Notes: generated by a model from the letters alone, not told the origin. Shown: positions 46,930-54,595, counted from the stretch's first letter. The stretch is DNA of 64,000 nt from Clostridium_AD sp050717515 (GCF_050717515.1 NZ_JBOITL010000036.1:248001-312000), one strand, 5' to 3'. Program-made: numbers and translations.

Positions 46930-47823
46930 CTAATCCCTCTCTATTGCTTCTTTAAAAGTTTTAGCCATTTTTTCTAGGTTGTTTATATAATCTGAAGATA
47001 GTGGTTCTACCATTTCAGCCTTTCCATCAATTTCTAAAGCAAAAGTTTTAGATTGTTTACTATCTATTTCTGCTTGATAAAATATAGCTTTTATCCCTTC
47101 TTTTTTTGCAAAATCTATAGTTTTTTGCAAGTCCTCTATAGTTGCTTCTTTTCCTTCCTGTTCAAGCGATACCATCTCAAGTCCATACTCATCTGCAAAA
47201 TATCCAAAAGCTGGATGGTAGCATATAAATGCCTTTTTCTTAAGTGACAGCAACGAATCTTTTGTATCAATATCAAGTTTATCAAGTTTATTTATATAAT
47301 CCTTGCCATTTGTTTCATAAAAATTTTTATTAGAAGAATCTTTTAATGAAAGCTCTTTTACTATTTCTTCCACCATAACTTTTGCTCTTTTAGGTGAAAG
47401 CCATATATGAGGGTCTCTCTCTCCAGACGCAAATTTTCTATCGGGATAAACTTTTGAAACTACATCTGCCATATTTACTATTTTTATATCTTTATTAAAA
47501 TCTTTTATTTTAGGCAGTATACTTGCTTTTTCAGTAGGAACACCTATAGTAAAATATACAGAAGCACTACTAAGTTTTTCCATTATGTCTGGATTAGGCG
47601 CAAAATTTTCCGGACTTTTTCCTGGTGGTATCATTGTAACAATATCAACCTTATCCCCACCCACTGCTTTTACAAAAGTTTCCTGTGGTACTATAGATAC
47701 AGCAACACTAATTTTCTGTTTTGTATTTGTATCACTGGTTTCTTTAGAAGCTCCACATGCAGAAAAAAATAAAGCAGAAAAAATAAAAGAAAATAATAAC
47801 ATTTTTTTACTTGTCTTCAACAT
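46930..47823 (-). CDS. Metal-binding lipoprotein, ZnuA/MntC-like
   Basis: 297 aa. Lipobox LFFSAC (Cys near 22), cluster A-I family: VSIVPQETFVKAVGGDKVDI, MIPPGKSPENFAPNPD, metal ligand His in RDPHIWLSPKRAK, another in ICYHPAFGYFADEYGL, and a final acidic ligand region EIDSKQSKTFA. It lacks the His-rich loop of many ZnuA proteins, so Zn versus Mn is open. First gene of the importer operon, downstream of a 25-bp palindrome. Confidence 0.92.
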   Translation of the reverse strand: MLKTSKKMLLFSFIFSALFFSACGASKETSDTNTKQKISVAVSIVPQETFVKAVGGDKVDIVTMIPPGKSPENFAPNPDIMEKLSSASVYFTIGVPTEKASILPKIKDFNKDIKIVNMADVVSKVYPDRKFASGERDPHIWLSPKRAKVMVEEIVKELSLKDSSNKNFYETNGKDYINKLDKLDIDTKDSLLSLKKKAFICYHPAFGYFADEYGLEMVSLEQEGKEATIEDLQKTIDFAKKEGIKAIFYQAEIDSKQSKTFALEIDGKAEMVEPLSSDYINNLEKMAKTFKEAIERD

Positions 47824-47844
47824 TTAAATAACCTCCCACGTCTT

Positions 47845-47869
47845 GTAAATGCAAATTGTTTGCATTTAC
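47845..47869 (-). promoter_or_regulatory. Perfect palindrome before the metal importer (candidate Zur/Fur-family operator)
   Basis: GTAAATGCAAA and TTTGCATTTAC arms (11 bp each) around TTG, about 25 nt before the binding-protein start. An extra half (TTTACATTTA) follows. Position and form suit a metal-dependent repressor of the Fur family; the regulator itself is not in view. Confidence 0.6.
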
Positions 47870-47947
47870 ATTTACATTTACCTTAATTATACTCCTTCAT
47901 TAAAATTAATCAATAGCCAAAGTATATTTTTCTATTTGCTATAACTC

Positions 47948-48796
47948 TTATATTATTTCAATAATATTTCCAGTATTGTTATATAGAAATTCATTCCGAA
48001 ATTCATGTTTAATTTTTTCTATAGCATATTTCCCAGTACAATGAGACATTCCTAGAATATGAATATTTTTCTCTTTAAAATAATTCATTGTAGTCTTTAA
48101 TCTTTGCTCATTTGCTTCAACTAAATGAGTTCCGCCAACGACACCATATATTTGTAGACCTGTCCGCTCTATAATAGTTTCTAAAATGTTAACTATCCCT
48201 ACATGAGAACATCCCACCATAACCATCAGCCCTTTTTCATGCTTCACTACTAATGCTATTTCATCCGAAAAATTATCTACTGCATAGTCTTCATCTTGTT
48301 TTATTCTAAATATTTTATTTAGCTGTTCAAAATCATTATTTCTTTTAAAATCAGAAAACATCATTACATTTTCAGTAATATAAAATATATCTTCTTTAAT
48401 ATATTTTACAACCATATTATTTTGATGAATATATTCTTTATCAAAAGAATTACCAATATATTTATAATTATCTTTTTCCACAAATTTATATTTACTGTTA
48501 AAAAAACTTTTCCCTACTATTAACTTGTATGAGTTATAATTTTTATCAACAAATTTTCTAAATCCTCCAGTATGGTCATAATGTCCATGACTTAACACAA
48601 CATAATCCAATTTACTTAAATCAATCTTTAATTTTTCAGCATTTTCAATAAAATTCCCACTTTGACCAGTATCAAACAATATTTTCATTCCATCAGTTTC
48701 AATATAAAGAGACAACCCATGTTCACTAAGCAAAATATTATTATCATCAGGATTATTTTCAATAAGAGTTGTTATTTTTAAATTCATCTTAATCAC
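47948..48796 (-). CDS. MBL-fold metallo-hydrolase (RFAP-synthase-like family)
   Basis: 282 aa. HxHxDH motif in VVLSHGHYDHTGGFRKFV, SEHGLSLYIETDGMKILFDT, GCSHVGIVNILETI and the final His region LGMSHCTG. The family is usually annotated by homology to the methanopterin enzyme RFAP synthase, but in clostridia it commonly sits with DUF134/Mrp/NifX genes and has no proven substrate. GTG start at 48796 with AGAAAGGA 6 nt upstream; an ATG three codons on is the alternative. Follows a DUF134 gene in the same orientation. Confidence 0.86.
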   Translation of the reverse strand: MIKMNLKITTLIENNPDDNNILLSEHGLSLYIETDGMKILFDTGQSGNFIENAEKLKIDLSKLDYVVLSHGHYDHTGGFRKFVDKNYNSYKLIVGKSFFNSKYKFVEKDNYKYIGNSFDKEYIHQNNMVVKYIKEDIFYITENVMMFSDFKRNNDFEQLNKIFRIKQDEDYAVDNFSDEIALVVKHEKGLMVMVGCSHVGIVNILETIIERTGLQIYGVVGGTHLVEANEQRLKTTMNYFKEKNIHILGMSHCTGKYAIEKIKHEFRNEFLYNNTGNIIEII

Positions 48797-48861
48797 CAGC
48801 TATCCTTTCTATTTTTGTTGTCCCACCACATGTTCCATTATCTATAAAATGAAATCCATGT

Positions 48862-49236
48862 TTAACCTCCAAATTTCATATTTCTACCATGTCTATGTCT
48901 ATGACAAACACAAACATCACATTTTTCTTCATCTCCAAAATCACTACAAAGCTTGTAGTCACCACCTTCTATTACCAATACCTTACCATTTACCAAACTA
49001 TCTGCAAATTTTCTACGAGCATCATCATAAATTCTTTGCACCGTTGAACGTGCAACTCCCATGGCCTCTGCAGTTTCTGCTTGATTTAATCCACTCAAAT
49101 CCATAAGTCTTATAGTTTCATATTCCTCTACTGTCATTATTATTTGTTCACATTCATTTTCCGATATACCTATGGGTCCAAATTTATTAACTCCTGGCAA
49201 ATTACAAACTCTTCTCCATTTTCTTGGTCTTGCCAT
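48862..49236 (-). CDS. DUF134 helix-turn-helix protein (short form)
   Basis: 124 aa. MARPRKWRRVCNLPGVNKFG start, then a sigma-region-4-like helix-turn-helix (YETIRLMDLSGLNQAETAEA, GVARSTVQRIYDDARRKFAD) typical of DUF134. The C-terminus has a small Cys/His patch (CDVCVCHRHRH). Probable transcription regulator, targets undescribed. It is a paralogue of the gene at 63.3 kb. A five-codon ATG frame with AAAGGAG lies in its leader (about 49290), probably fortuitous. Confidence 0.88.
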   Translation of the reverse strand: MARPRKWRRVCNLPGVNKFGPIGISENECEQIIMTVEEYETIRLMDLSGLNQAETAEAMGVARSTVQRIYDDARRKFADSLVNGKVLVIEGGDYKLCSDFGDEEKCDVCVCHRHRHGRNMKFGG

Positions 49237-49555
49237 TACTTATCTCACCTTCCTCTCTTATAATTTATATGATTTATAATACTATCGCCATAATTCTCCT
49301 TTATATATATTTGAAAAATCAACAAGCCCATTATAACACTTCATAAAATTTAAGTTGATTAATAATATCAAAAACCTTAAAAAATTCTATACGCTTGTTT
49401 GATAATTTATTTATTCTTCCAAGTTGACAATATATACATAAATAATTACATGTTTTAAATTTAATTTTTTTTTTACATATTATCTATTAATTAAAGATTT
49501 TTTTAACATACTTATTAGCATACACTGTTTTTACTATATTTTACTCTTATATATA
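49237..49555. other. AT-rich non-coding stretch
   Basis: No ORF with a ribosome site other than a five-codon frame close to the DUF134 start. No operator of the RGC-N4-GCY type was noticed here. Confidence 0.4.
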
Positions 49556-49557
49556 AC

Positions 49558-49591
49558 AAATAAAGGGTAAACTACCACCCCTTATTTGAGT
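49558..49591 (-). terminator. Terminator of the DUF5320 gene
   Basis: CAAATAAAGGG and CCCCTTATTTG arms with a loop of about ten bases, located 45 nt beyond the DUF5320 stop. Confidence 0.65.
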
Positions 49592-49635
49592 TGTAATATG
49601 CCCCTTTCTTATCATCCTGAGAAGTATTCAATTGA

Positions 49636-49878
49636 TTATTTATTATTTATTAAATTGAGTCTATTTTCAAGATTAACTTTTTCTTGTGCAAGTAACTCTT
49701 TTGGATTCCTGGGATTAATTGAATTATTAAAACCATTCATTCCTAAACCCATTCCACAACCACCTTTACGACCTAATCCTCTAGTTGCACTTTTACTATT
49801 AGTTACATTACAAACTCCCATTCCTCTTCCTGTATTTGATCCCATTCCCATTGGACCCGTACCATCTCTTCTAGCCAT
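49636..49878 (-). CDS. DUF5320 family protein
   Basis: 80 aa. MARRDGTGPMGMGSNTGRGM and a Gly/Met/Arg-rich middle (GRKGGCGMGLGMNG) are diagnostic, with one or two Cys; the C-terminus is a short helix (LLAQEKVNLENRLNLI). Function unknown; such genes accompany NifX/Mrp/DUF134 clusters. AAGGAGA before ATG. Expressed from a near-consensus promoter overlaid by two palindromes. Confidence 0.88.
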   Translation of the reverse strand: MARRDGTGPMGMGSNTGRGMGVCNVTNSKSATRGLGRKGGCGMGLGMNGFNNSINPRNPKELLAQEKVNLENRLNLINNK

Positions 49879-49903
49879 GAAAACATCTCCTTTTTTTTGT
49901 TTT

Positions 49904-49955
49904 GGGCATTTGCCCCTTACAATTATTATTATACTCTATTTTGGGCATATGTCAA
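49904..49955 (-). promoter_or_regulatory. Promoter P1 with two operator-like palindromes (DUF5320 gene)
   Basis: Minus strand: TTGACA (49950-49955), 16-nt spacer, TATAAT (49928-49933). GACATATGCCC overlaps the -35 (49943-49953) and the perfect palindrome GGGCAAATGCCC (49904-49915) lies downstream of the -10. Confidence 0.7.
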
Positions 49956-49958
49956 TAA

Positions 49959-50078
49959 CTAGTTTTCACTAAATTTATTTTCTGTTTTACATTCCACAAC
50001 ATCATATTCATGAAATGCAACCTCCATTTCAGGATATTCTTCAACTATATCTAATAATATGTTTTTTTGTGTAATCAT
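49959..50078 (-). CDS. 39-aa small protein, DUF1858-like
   Basis: Begins MITQKNILLDIVEEYPEMEV and continues AFHEYDVVECKTENKF. GGAGGTGA stands 6 nt before ATG, a strong site. The pattern ILLDIVEEYPE..AFHEY resembles the start of DUF1858 domains (hybrid-cluster-associated), but the CxxC that normally follows is reduced to one Cys. It could be a true small protein or a shortened one. It ends 4 nt before promoter P1. Confidence 0.55.
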   Translation of the reverse strand: MITQKNILLDIVEEYPEMEVAFHEYDVVECKTENKFSEN

Positions 50079-50194
50079 TGGTTCACCTCCATTTACACTA
50101 AGTAAATAAGGAATAATAACTTCAGCACAATGTCATTCATATTCATTTTATGTTTACTATAACTCCTAATATAGATATAAAAGGGACACTCTGA

Positions 50195-50225
50195 AGGAGA
50201 TAACAATTCTCAATTGTTATCTCCT
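50195..50225 (-). terminator. Perfect 14-bp hairpin, likely terminator
   Basis: AGGAGATAACAATT and AATTGTTATCTCCT around a 3-nt loop, beyond the thioredoxin relic on the minus strand. Its AACAATT/AATTGTT core is shared with the repeated leader palindromes at 9.4 and 12.06 kb. Confidence 0.6.
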
Positions 50226-50309
50226 CACTAAAGTTTTCTTTTTATTGTAGTATGTGACCCTCACTTATAAAAGTAGGGGACTCTCTTCTCAAATACCATT
50301 ATTTACCAT

Positions 50310-50417
50310 AATAACTGGTATACTTGATATACCAAATCGCTTTAAATCTATAGGATTTTTATCTACATTTACTTTAGCAAATTTTATTTTTCCAAAATAC
50401 TACTTATCTAATTTATA
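50310..50417 (-). pseudogene. Thioredoxin C-terminal relic
   Basis: Open frame YFGKIKFAKVNVDKNP then IDLKRFGISSIPVIMVNNG between in-frame TAG and TGA. It matches the second half of thioredoxin, including the cis-Pro region SIPV. The CxxC half is absent, and the upstream DNA (to the ferredoxin stop at 50434) is too short to hold it. Confidence 0.7.
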
Positions 50418-50433
50418 TTTTTTTGTTATAAAA

Positions 50434-50628
50434 CTATCTTTGCTCTTCTACAAATTGTATTGCTCCCATAGGACAATAGCTTATACATTTACCACATTTA
50501 ATACACTTATCTTCTATAATAGTCGGCGCACCAAATCCCACTTGCTTTATAGCCTCTACTGGACATACTCCTATTGATGGACATGGATGATTTTGTGGAC
50601 ATCTATTTTTAATTATTTTAATTTTCAT
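50434..50628 (-). CDS. Small 4Fe-4S ferredoxin-like protein
   Basis: 64 aa. C-terminal cluster CIKCGKCISYCPMGAI is complete; the N-terminal half has spaced Cys (CPQNHPCPSIGVCPVEAI), so possibly two clusters. Electron carrier, partner unknown. ATG at 50628 follows GAGGTGAGG. It lies downstream of a CsoR/CstR-type palindrome and upstream of a thioredoxin remnant, suggesting it once belonged to a redox or reactive-sulfur operon. Confidence 0.82.
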   Translation of the reverse strand: MKIKIIKNRCPQNHPCPSIGVCPVEAIKQVGFGAPTIIEDKCIKCGKCISYCPMGAIQFVEEQR

Positions 50629-50647
50629 AACCCTCACCTCTTTTTGT

Positions 50648-50704
50648 TATATACCCCCTTAGGGTATATAGCTTATGTTAACATATTAAAAACTTATCTG
50701 TCAA
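50648..50704 (-). promoter_or_regulatory. Promoter with CsoR/CstR-type operator before the ferredoxin gene
   Basis: TTGACA (50699-50704), 17 nt, TTAACA (50676-50681), then TATATACCC-N5-GGGTATATA (50648-50670). AT-flanked G/C tracts of this sort are typical CsoR-family (Cu or persulfide sensor) operators. The regulator is not encoded nearby. Confidence 0.55.
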
Positions 50705-50829
50705 TATTTTTTTATATTCATATATCAAAATAAAGGGTTTAAAAACAACAAACTAATATATGTTTCAATAAAAAAACACTTTTCTAAATAATAGTATTTT
50801 TAGCAGTCTTAGAAACAACCTTTTGAATT

Positions 50830-51016
50830 ACACACATCTGTAGAAGCGCGATTCCATCCATTACAATAAACCACATGGACTAACTTCTTAGGCTTTTCCA
50901 GAGGGTTTCCCTCTTCATCGTAGAAAGTTACCTCTCTACTCTAAGAGCTTAAATTCCGCCAATTCCTGACGTACAGGTACATTAGTATTTATCTATATTT
51001 AAAGTAATGTTACTTA
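50830..51016 (-). ncRNA. Candidate omega RNA/right-end region of the TnpB element
   Basis: Directly 3' of tnpB on the same strand. It contains the hairpin GAGGG-AAA-CCCTC (50903-50915) and further self-complementary stretches before the element end. TnpB proteins use an RNA transcribed from this position; assignment is by position and structure only. Confidence 0.45.
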
Positions 51017-52285
51017 TTATGCGCTAATTGTTTCCTTATATATTCTTAAGCCTTCGACTAATATGTTAACCGCAGCGTTTTTATCTCTATCATGAACTGT
51101 TTTGCATTTAGGACATATCCATTTGCGTATATTAACATCTTTTATACTTAGTTCTTGATGGTGGCACACATTACATAACTGACTACTTGGAAAGAATGTG
51201 TCAACCGCTATAACATTTTTATCATTAAATATACTTTTATAAGTAAGTATTGTTCTAAACTTCGACCAACACACATCTGCTATAGACTTTGAAAATTTAT
51301 GATTTTTAATCATATCACTAACATTTAAGTTTTCTATACAAATGATGTCATATTTATTTACTAGCTTAGTAGTTAATTTGTGTATGAAATCTTCTCTACA
51401 ATTAGCTATCTTTCTATGAATTTTAGCTACTTTAACTCTCTGTTTAAGAAATTTCTGACTTCGTGTTTTATTAGTATTTATATCTTGCATAAATTTTTTC
51501 TTACTTAACCTTCGTTGTTCTTTAAGAAGTTTTTTTTCATACTTGCTATAATATTTAGGATTATCTGTTTTATTACCATCAGATGTAGTCAGAAAATGTT
51601 TTATGCCTACATCTAGTCCTACAAATTCATTAGTCTTAATTGCCATTTCAATTTCAACCTCTGTGCAACATAAACTTAAGTAGTATTTATCATCTACATT
51701 ATTACTTACCGTAGCACTCAATATTCTACCTTGAAATTGCCTACTGTAAGCTATTTTAACATTACTAAGTTTTGGTAGTTGTATTTTACAGTTCTGTTTT
51801 TTATACTTATTGCTAGATGTAAATTCAATTTCCTTTTCTTTTACACGAATATTGCCCCCCGCAGTAGTTATTGTAAAATTCATTTCACATGATTTATAAT
51901 TATCTTTCCATGATTTAAATTTAGGATGTTTATCATGGTCATAAAATGTTAATATTTTACCTGTTCGAGCTGCATGTTCTATAGTTTTCTTAGACCACTT
52001 AAAATTAGATTCTAAGTACCTTAAGTAAGCCGTACTCAAATCTTTTAATGTATTTTGAAGAATTGACTTTTCAGCATCTTTAAGCCATATATTCTCATTT
52101 TTTAATTTAGTAAGAAGTGCTGACATTTTGTTATAGTTTAAAATACCTTCTTTAGCTTCAAGTCTATCCATATTAAGTTTCAAGAAATAATTCCAAACAA
52201 ATCGTTTTGCAGTAAAATTAATTTGTAATTGTTCAATTTGAATTTTACTTGGATAAATTCTATACTTATAAGCTTTGATAATCAT
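51017..52285 (-). CDS. tnpB: TnpB RNA-guided nuclease of an IS605-type element
   Basis: 422 aa, full length. N-terminal helix-turn-helix (YKYRIYPSKIQIEQLQINFT), RuvC-I Asp in FVGLDVGIKHFLTTSDG, RuvC-II Glu in YDIICIENLNVSDM, zinc finger CNVCHHQ...CPKC and the final Asp in VHDRDKNAAVNIL. All catalytic residues are present, so it is likely active. It cuts DNA guided by RNA from the element end. AAGGAGGTG before ATG. Confidence 0.93.
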   Translation of the reverse strand: MIIKAYKYRIYPSKIQIEQLQINFTAKRFVWNYFLKLNMDRLEAKEGILNYNKMSALLTKLKNENIWLKDAEKSILQNTLKDLSTAYLRYLESNFKWSKKTIEHAARTGKILTFYDHDKHPKFKSWKDNYKSCEMNFTITTAGGNIRVKEKEIEFTSSNKYKKQNCKIQLPKLSNVKIAYSRQFQGRILSATVSNNVDDKYYLSLCCTEVEIEMAIKTNEFVGLDVGIKHFLTTSDGNKTDNPKYYSKYEKKLLKEQRRLSKKKFMQDINTNKTRSQKFLKQRVKVAKIHRKIANCREDFIHKLTTKLVNKYDIICIENLNVSDMIKNHKFSKSIADVCWSKFRTILTYKSIFNDKNVIAVDTFFPSSQLCNVCHHQELSIKDVNIRKWICPKCKTVHDRDKNAAVNILVEGLRIYKETISA

Positions 52286-52402
52286 TGCAGCACCTCCTTT
52301 TATTAAATAATCTGTATATCTATTATAACCAACTATTCATAAAAACATTATTTAAAACAAAATAATATTATCTTTTAGTTGCCACTAAAAAGAACCGCTA
52401 AC

Positions 52403-52888
52403 TCACGACTGAAGGTCACGAGTGTGCGCGGTCCAATTATCAATAAATAAAATACCATTTAGATGATCAATTTCATGACAAAATGCTCGTGCAAGTAATC
52501 CTGTAGCTTGAATTTCTACATTTTTACCAATTTCATTTATAGCCTTAACCTTTACCTTATATGGGCGCTTAACCTCTCCAATTATTCCCGGAATACTCAA
52601 GCACCCTTCTGTATCTTGTTGTTCCCCTTCTATTGCTATTATTTCTGGGTTTACAAGTTTGATAAGTCCCTCACCTATATCAACAACAATTATTCTTTTA
52701 AGTATTTCTACCTGTGGTGCAGCAAGTCCTACACCCCTTTCTTTATACATTGTTTCAGCCATATCATCCATCAACTGTAATATCCTTTTATCTATCTTAT
52801 CAACATACTTTGATTTTTTTCTTAACACATTATCTTTTTTATAATTAGTAATATATCTTAAAGCAATAACACATTCCCATTCTCTCAT
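52403..52888 (-). CDS. def: Peptide deformylase copy with replaced N- and C-termini
   Basis: 161 aa. Motif 1 GVGLAAPQV, motif 2 EGCLSIPG and motif 3 FCHEIDHLNG are intact, so the metal site is complete. Normal deformylases start near ALRYIT; here MREWECVI precedes it and derives from fused upstream DNA. At the end, after LFIDN, the frame enters the IS605-type element and finishes WTAHTRDLQS. AGAGGAG lies before ATG, so translation is plausible. Probably a second, accessory copy; activity is uncertain. Confidence 0.85.
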   Translation of the reverse strand: MREWECVIALRYITNYKKDNVLRKKSKYVDKIDKRILQLMDDMAETMYKERGVGLAAPQVEILKRIIVVDIGEGLIKLVNPEIIAIEGEQQDTEGCLSIPGIIGEVKRPYKVKVKAINEIGKNVEIQATGLLARAFCHEIDHLNGILFIDNWTAHTRDLQS

Positions 52889-53969
52889 GCTTTATCTCCT
52901 CTGGAATTTGATCAGTCATTTCATTTGCTGGTGTACCCTTTCGTTTAGAATAAATATAAGTAAATGCAGAATCAAATTGTACTTCCTTAACTAAACTTAT
53001 AGTTTCCAGTAAATCTTCTTCACTCTCTCCAGGAAAGCCAATTATAATGTCTGTAGTAATAGCAACATTTGGTATTTTAATTCTTATTTCATTTATTAGA
53101 TCAGTATATTGTTTTCTATCATATTTACGATTCATTTTTTTTAAAAGTCTGTTAGATCCAGATTGAACAGCAAGATGTACATGCTCACAAACATTTTCAC
53201 ATCCTGCAATAGCATCAATCACTTTACTTGAAAGGTCCTTAGGATGAGATGTCAAAAATCGAATCCTCTCAATATTTGGAATAATATTTACCTTTTGTAA
53301 AAGATCAGCAAAATCGACTTTAGGCTCTAAATCTTTCCCATAAGAATTTACATTTTGACCAAGCAAAATTATTTCCTTATATCCCTTTTTCACTAAATCT
53401 TTAATTTCATTTTCAATATCAATTGGTTTTCTACTTCTTTCTCTGCCTCTTACATAGGGGACAATACAATACGTACAAAAATTATTGCAGCCATACATTA
53501 TTGTGACATAAGCTTTAATACTATTATTTCTATCAACTGGAATACCTTCAATTATATCTTCTTCTTTACTTGCAATTTCAATAATTGATTTATCTTCCAG
53601 GCGAGCCCTATGTAAATATTCAATAAATTTGTGAGAATTATGAGTTCCAAAAATTATATCAACAAACGGATATTTTCTAAGTATTGTTTCTGCCATACCT
53701 TCTTGTTGCATCATACATCCACAAACTGAAATAATTAAAGAAGGATTGATTTTTTTAAGTCGTTTCAATTCTCCCAAATTTCCGTAGACTTTAAACTCTG
53801 CATTTTCTCGTACACAGCAAGTGTTAAATATAATAACATCAGCTGATTCTTTTATGCTTGTTTTAATATACCCAAGCTGCATTAACATACCTGATAGTTT
53901 TTCAGAGTCTTCTTCATTCATTTGGCAACCCCAAGTTTCTATATAATACTCTAATATATTATTAATCAT
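52845..53969 (-). CDS. miaB: MiaB-like methylthiotransferase lacking its C-terminal TRAM domain
   Basis: 374 aa against about 440-450 for complete MiaB. N-terminal UPF0004 domain with its Cys residues (ETWGCQMNEEDSEK, FNTCCVRENAE, CGCMMQQEGMA), then the radical-SAM motif YGCNNFCTYCIVPYVRGRER. After PEEIKHERM the frame ends within 10 codons by running into the def 5' region; the TRAM RNA-binding domain is gone. It would normally thiomethylate i6A37 in tRNA. ATG at 53969 (AAGGAG 11 nt upstream). Likely a decaying extra copy. Confidence 0.85.
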   Translation of the reverse strand: MINNILEYYIETWGCQMNEEDSEKLSGMLMQLGYIKTSIKESADVIIFNTCCVRENAEFKVYGNLGELKRLKKINPSLIISVCGCMMQQEGMAETILRKYPFVDIIFGTHNSHKFIEYLHRARLEDKSIIEIASKEEDIIEGIPVDRNNSIKAYVTIMYGCNNFCTYCIVPYVRGRERSRKPIDIENEIKDLVKKGYKEIILLGQNVNSYGKDLEPKVDFADLLQKVNIIPNIERIRFLTSHPKDLSSKVIDAIAGCENVCEHVHLAVQSGSNRLLKKMNRKYDRKQYTDLINEIRIKIPNVAITTDIIIGFPGESEEDLLETISLVKEVQFDSAFTYIYSKRKGTPANEMTDQIPEEIKHERMGMCYCFKIYY

Positions 53970-54006
53970 AGTTGCATATTCTCCTTTATGTAGATTTACT
54001 CGAAAT

Positions 54007-54372
54007 CTATTCCACATACTCTCTTAAAGCATTATAGGTATACTCTATTATTTCATTACAAGACACACCTTTTTTCTTTAACTCTAAACATTCGAATGTT
54101 CCATATTTTTCTTTTACCTTATTCATTATTCCCTTTGTATATTTTCTTGATTCATTCTTAATTGTTGCTTCTTCTCTTCCTTTTAATGCTCCTAGTGCTA
54201 TAAGCGCCCCTGTAATTGCTCCACAAGTACTTCCTACCATCATACCAGATCCAAAAGGACTAGCAATAAAAATCGGAATATCAAAACCATTTTCTTCATT
54301 AAATGCCTTTACTACAGATTCTGCACAATTATATCCTTGCTTATGATATTCTAAAACATCCGTCATTAACAT
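54007..54372 (-). CDS. C_GCAxxG_C_C family protein
   Basis: 121 aa. The signature is spread as YNCAESVVKAF, STCGAITGALIALG, FECLELKKKG and VSCNEII: conserved Cys with GCAxxG variant CGAITG. A putative redox or metal protein of unknown role common in anaerobes. It heads the miaB-def remnants and is expressed from promoter P2. Confidence 0.9.
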   Translation of the reverse strand: MLMTDVLEYHKQGYNCAESVVKAFNEENGFDIPIFIASPFGSGMMVGSTCGAITGALIALGALKGREEATIKNESRKYTKGIMNKVKEKYGTFECLELKKKGVSCNEIIEYTYNALREYVE

Positions 54373-54476
54373 CTACCTCTTATTCTTTATTTTTCCCTAA
54401 ATATTTATATGTTTTTATCAATTTTTTGTAAAACTTTTTATATTGCCCCTCCAAATTTTTTATTATAGTTGCATAT

Positions 54477-54528
54477 TGGCATTTGCCATTTTTATATTAC
54501 TTCTTTTTTTGATTATTGTCAAATGCCA
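54477..54528 (-). promoter_or_regulatory. Promoter P2 with two operator-like palindromes (C_GCAxxG_C_C gene)
   Basis: Minus strand: TTGACA (54517-54522), 17-nt spacer, TAATAT (54494-54499). TGGCATTTGACA covers the -35 (54517-54528) and the perfect palindrome TGGCAAATGCCA (54477-54488) sits 5 nt after the -10. Layout equals that of P1. Confidence 0.7.
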
Positions 54529-54548
54529 ACTATAGTTATAAAAAAAAA

Positions 54549-54594
54549 TAGGTAACATCCTCCCTTTTTAATACTGCAAGGAGCTACCCATTAT
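54549..54594 (-). terminator. Terminator of the riboswitch-controlled ABC operon
   Basis: GGTAACATCCT and AGGAGCTACC arms form a stem with small bulges right after the stop at 54596, with a run of T on the minus strand. Confidence 0.75.
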
Positions 54595-54595
54595 T

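Larger units (their letters stand above)
50820..52437 (-). mobile_element. IS605-superfamily TnpB-only element (IS1341-like)
   Basis: Extent estimated. At the tnpB-5' side the element interrupts the def reading frame near 52437 and shows a subterminal imperfect hairpin (ACTCGTGAC...GTCGTGAGT, about 52394-52420). At the tnpB-3' side there are about 190 nt of structured non-coding DNA with a GAGGG-AAA-CCCTC hairpin, ending close to 50820. No tnpA was found, so it is probably mobilised in trans. Exact ends need comparison with an empty site. Confidence 0.7.

Noticed and set aside
49280..49300. Five-codon frame (ATG GCG ATA GTA TTA stop) with AAAGGAG before the DUF134 gene
   Set aside because: Considered as a leader peptide, but it has no regulatory codon run or paired terminator/antiterminator.
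50254..50577. 107-codon plus-strand ORF
   Set aside because: It overlaps the ferredoxin gene and thioredoxin relic on the opposite strand, which both match known families.
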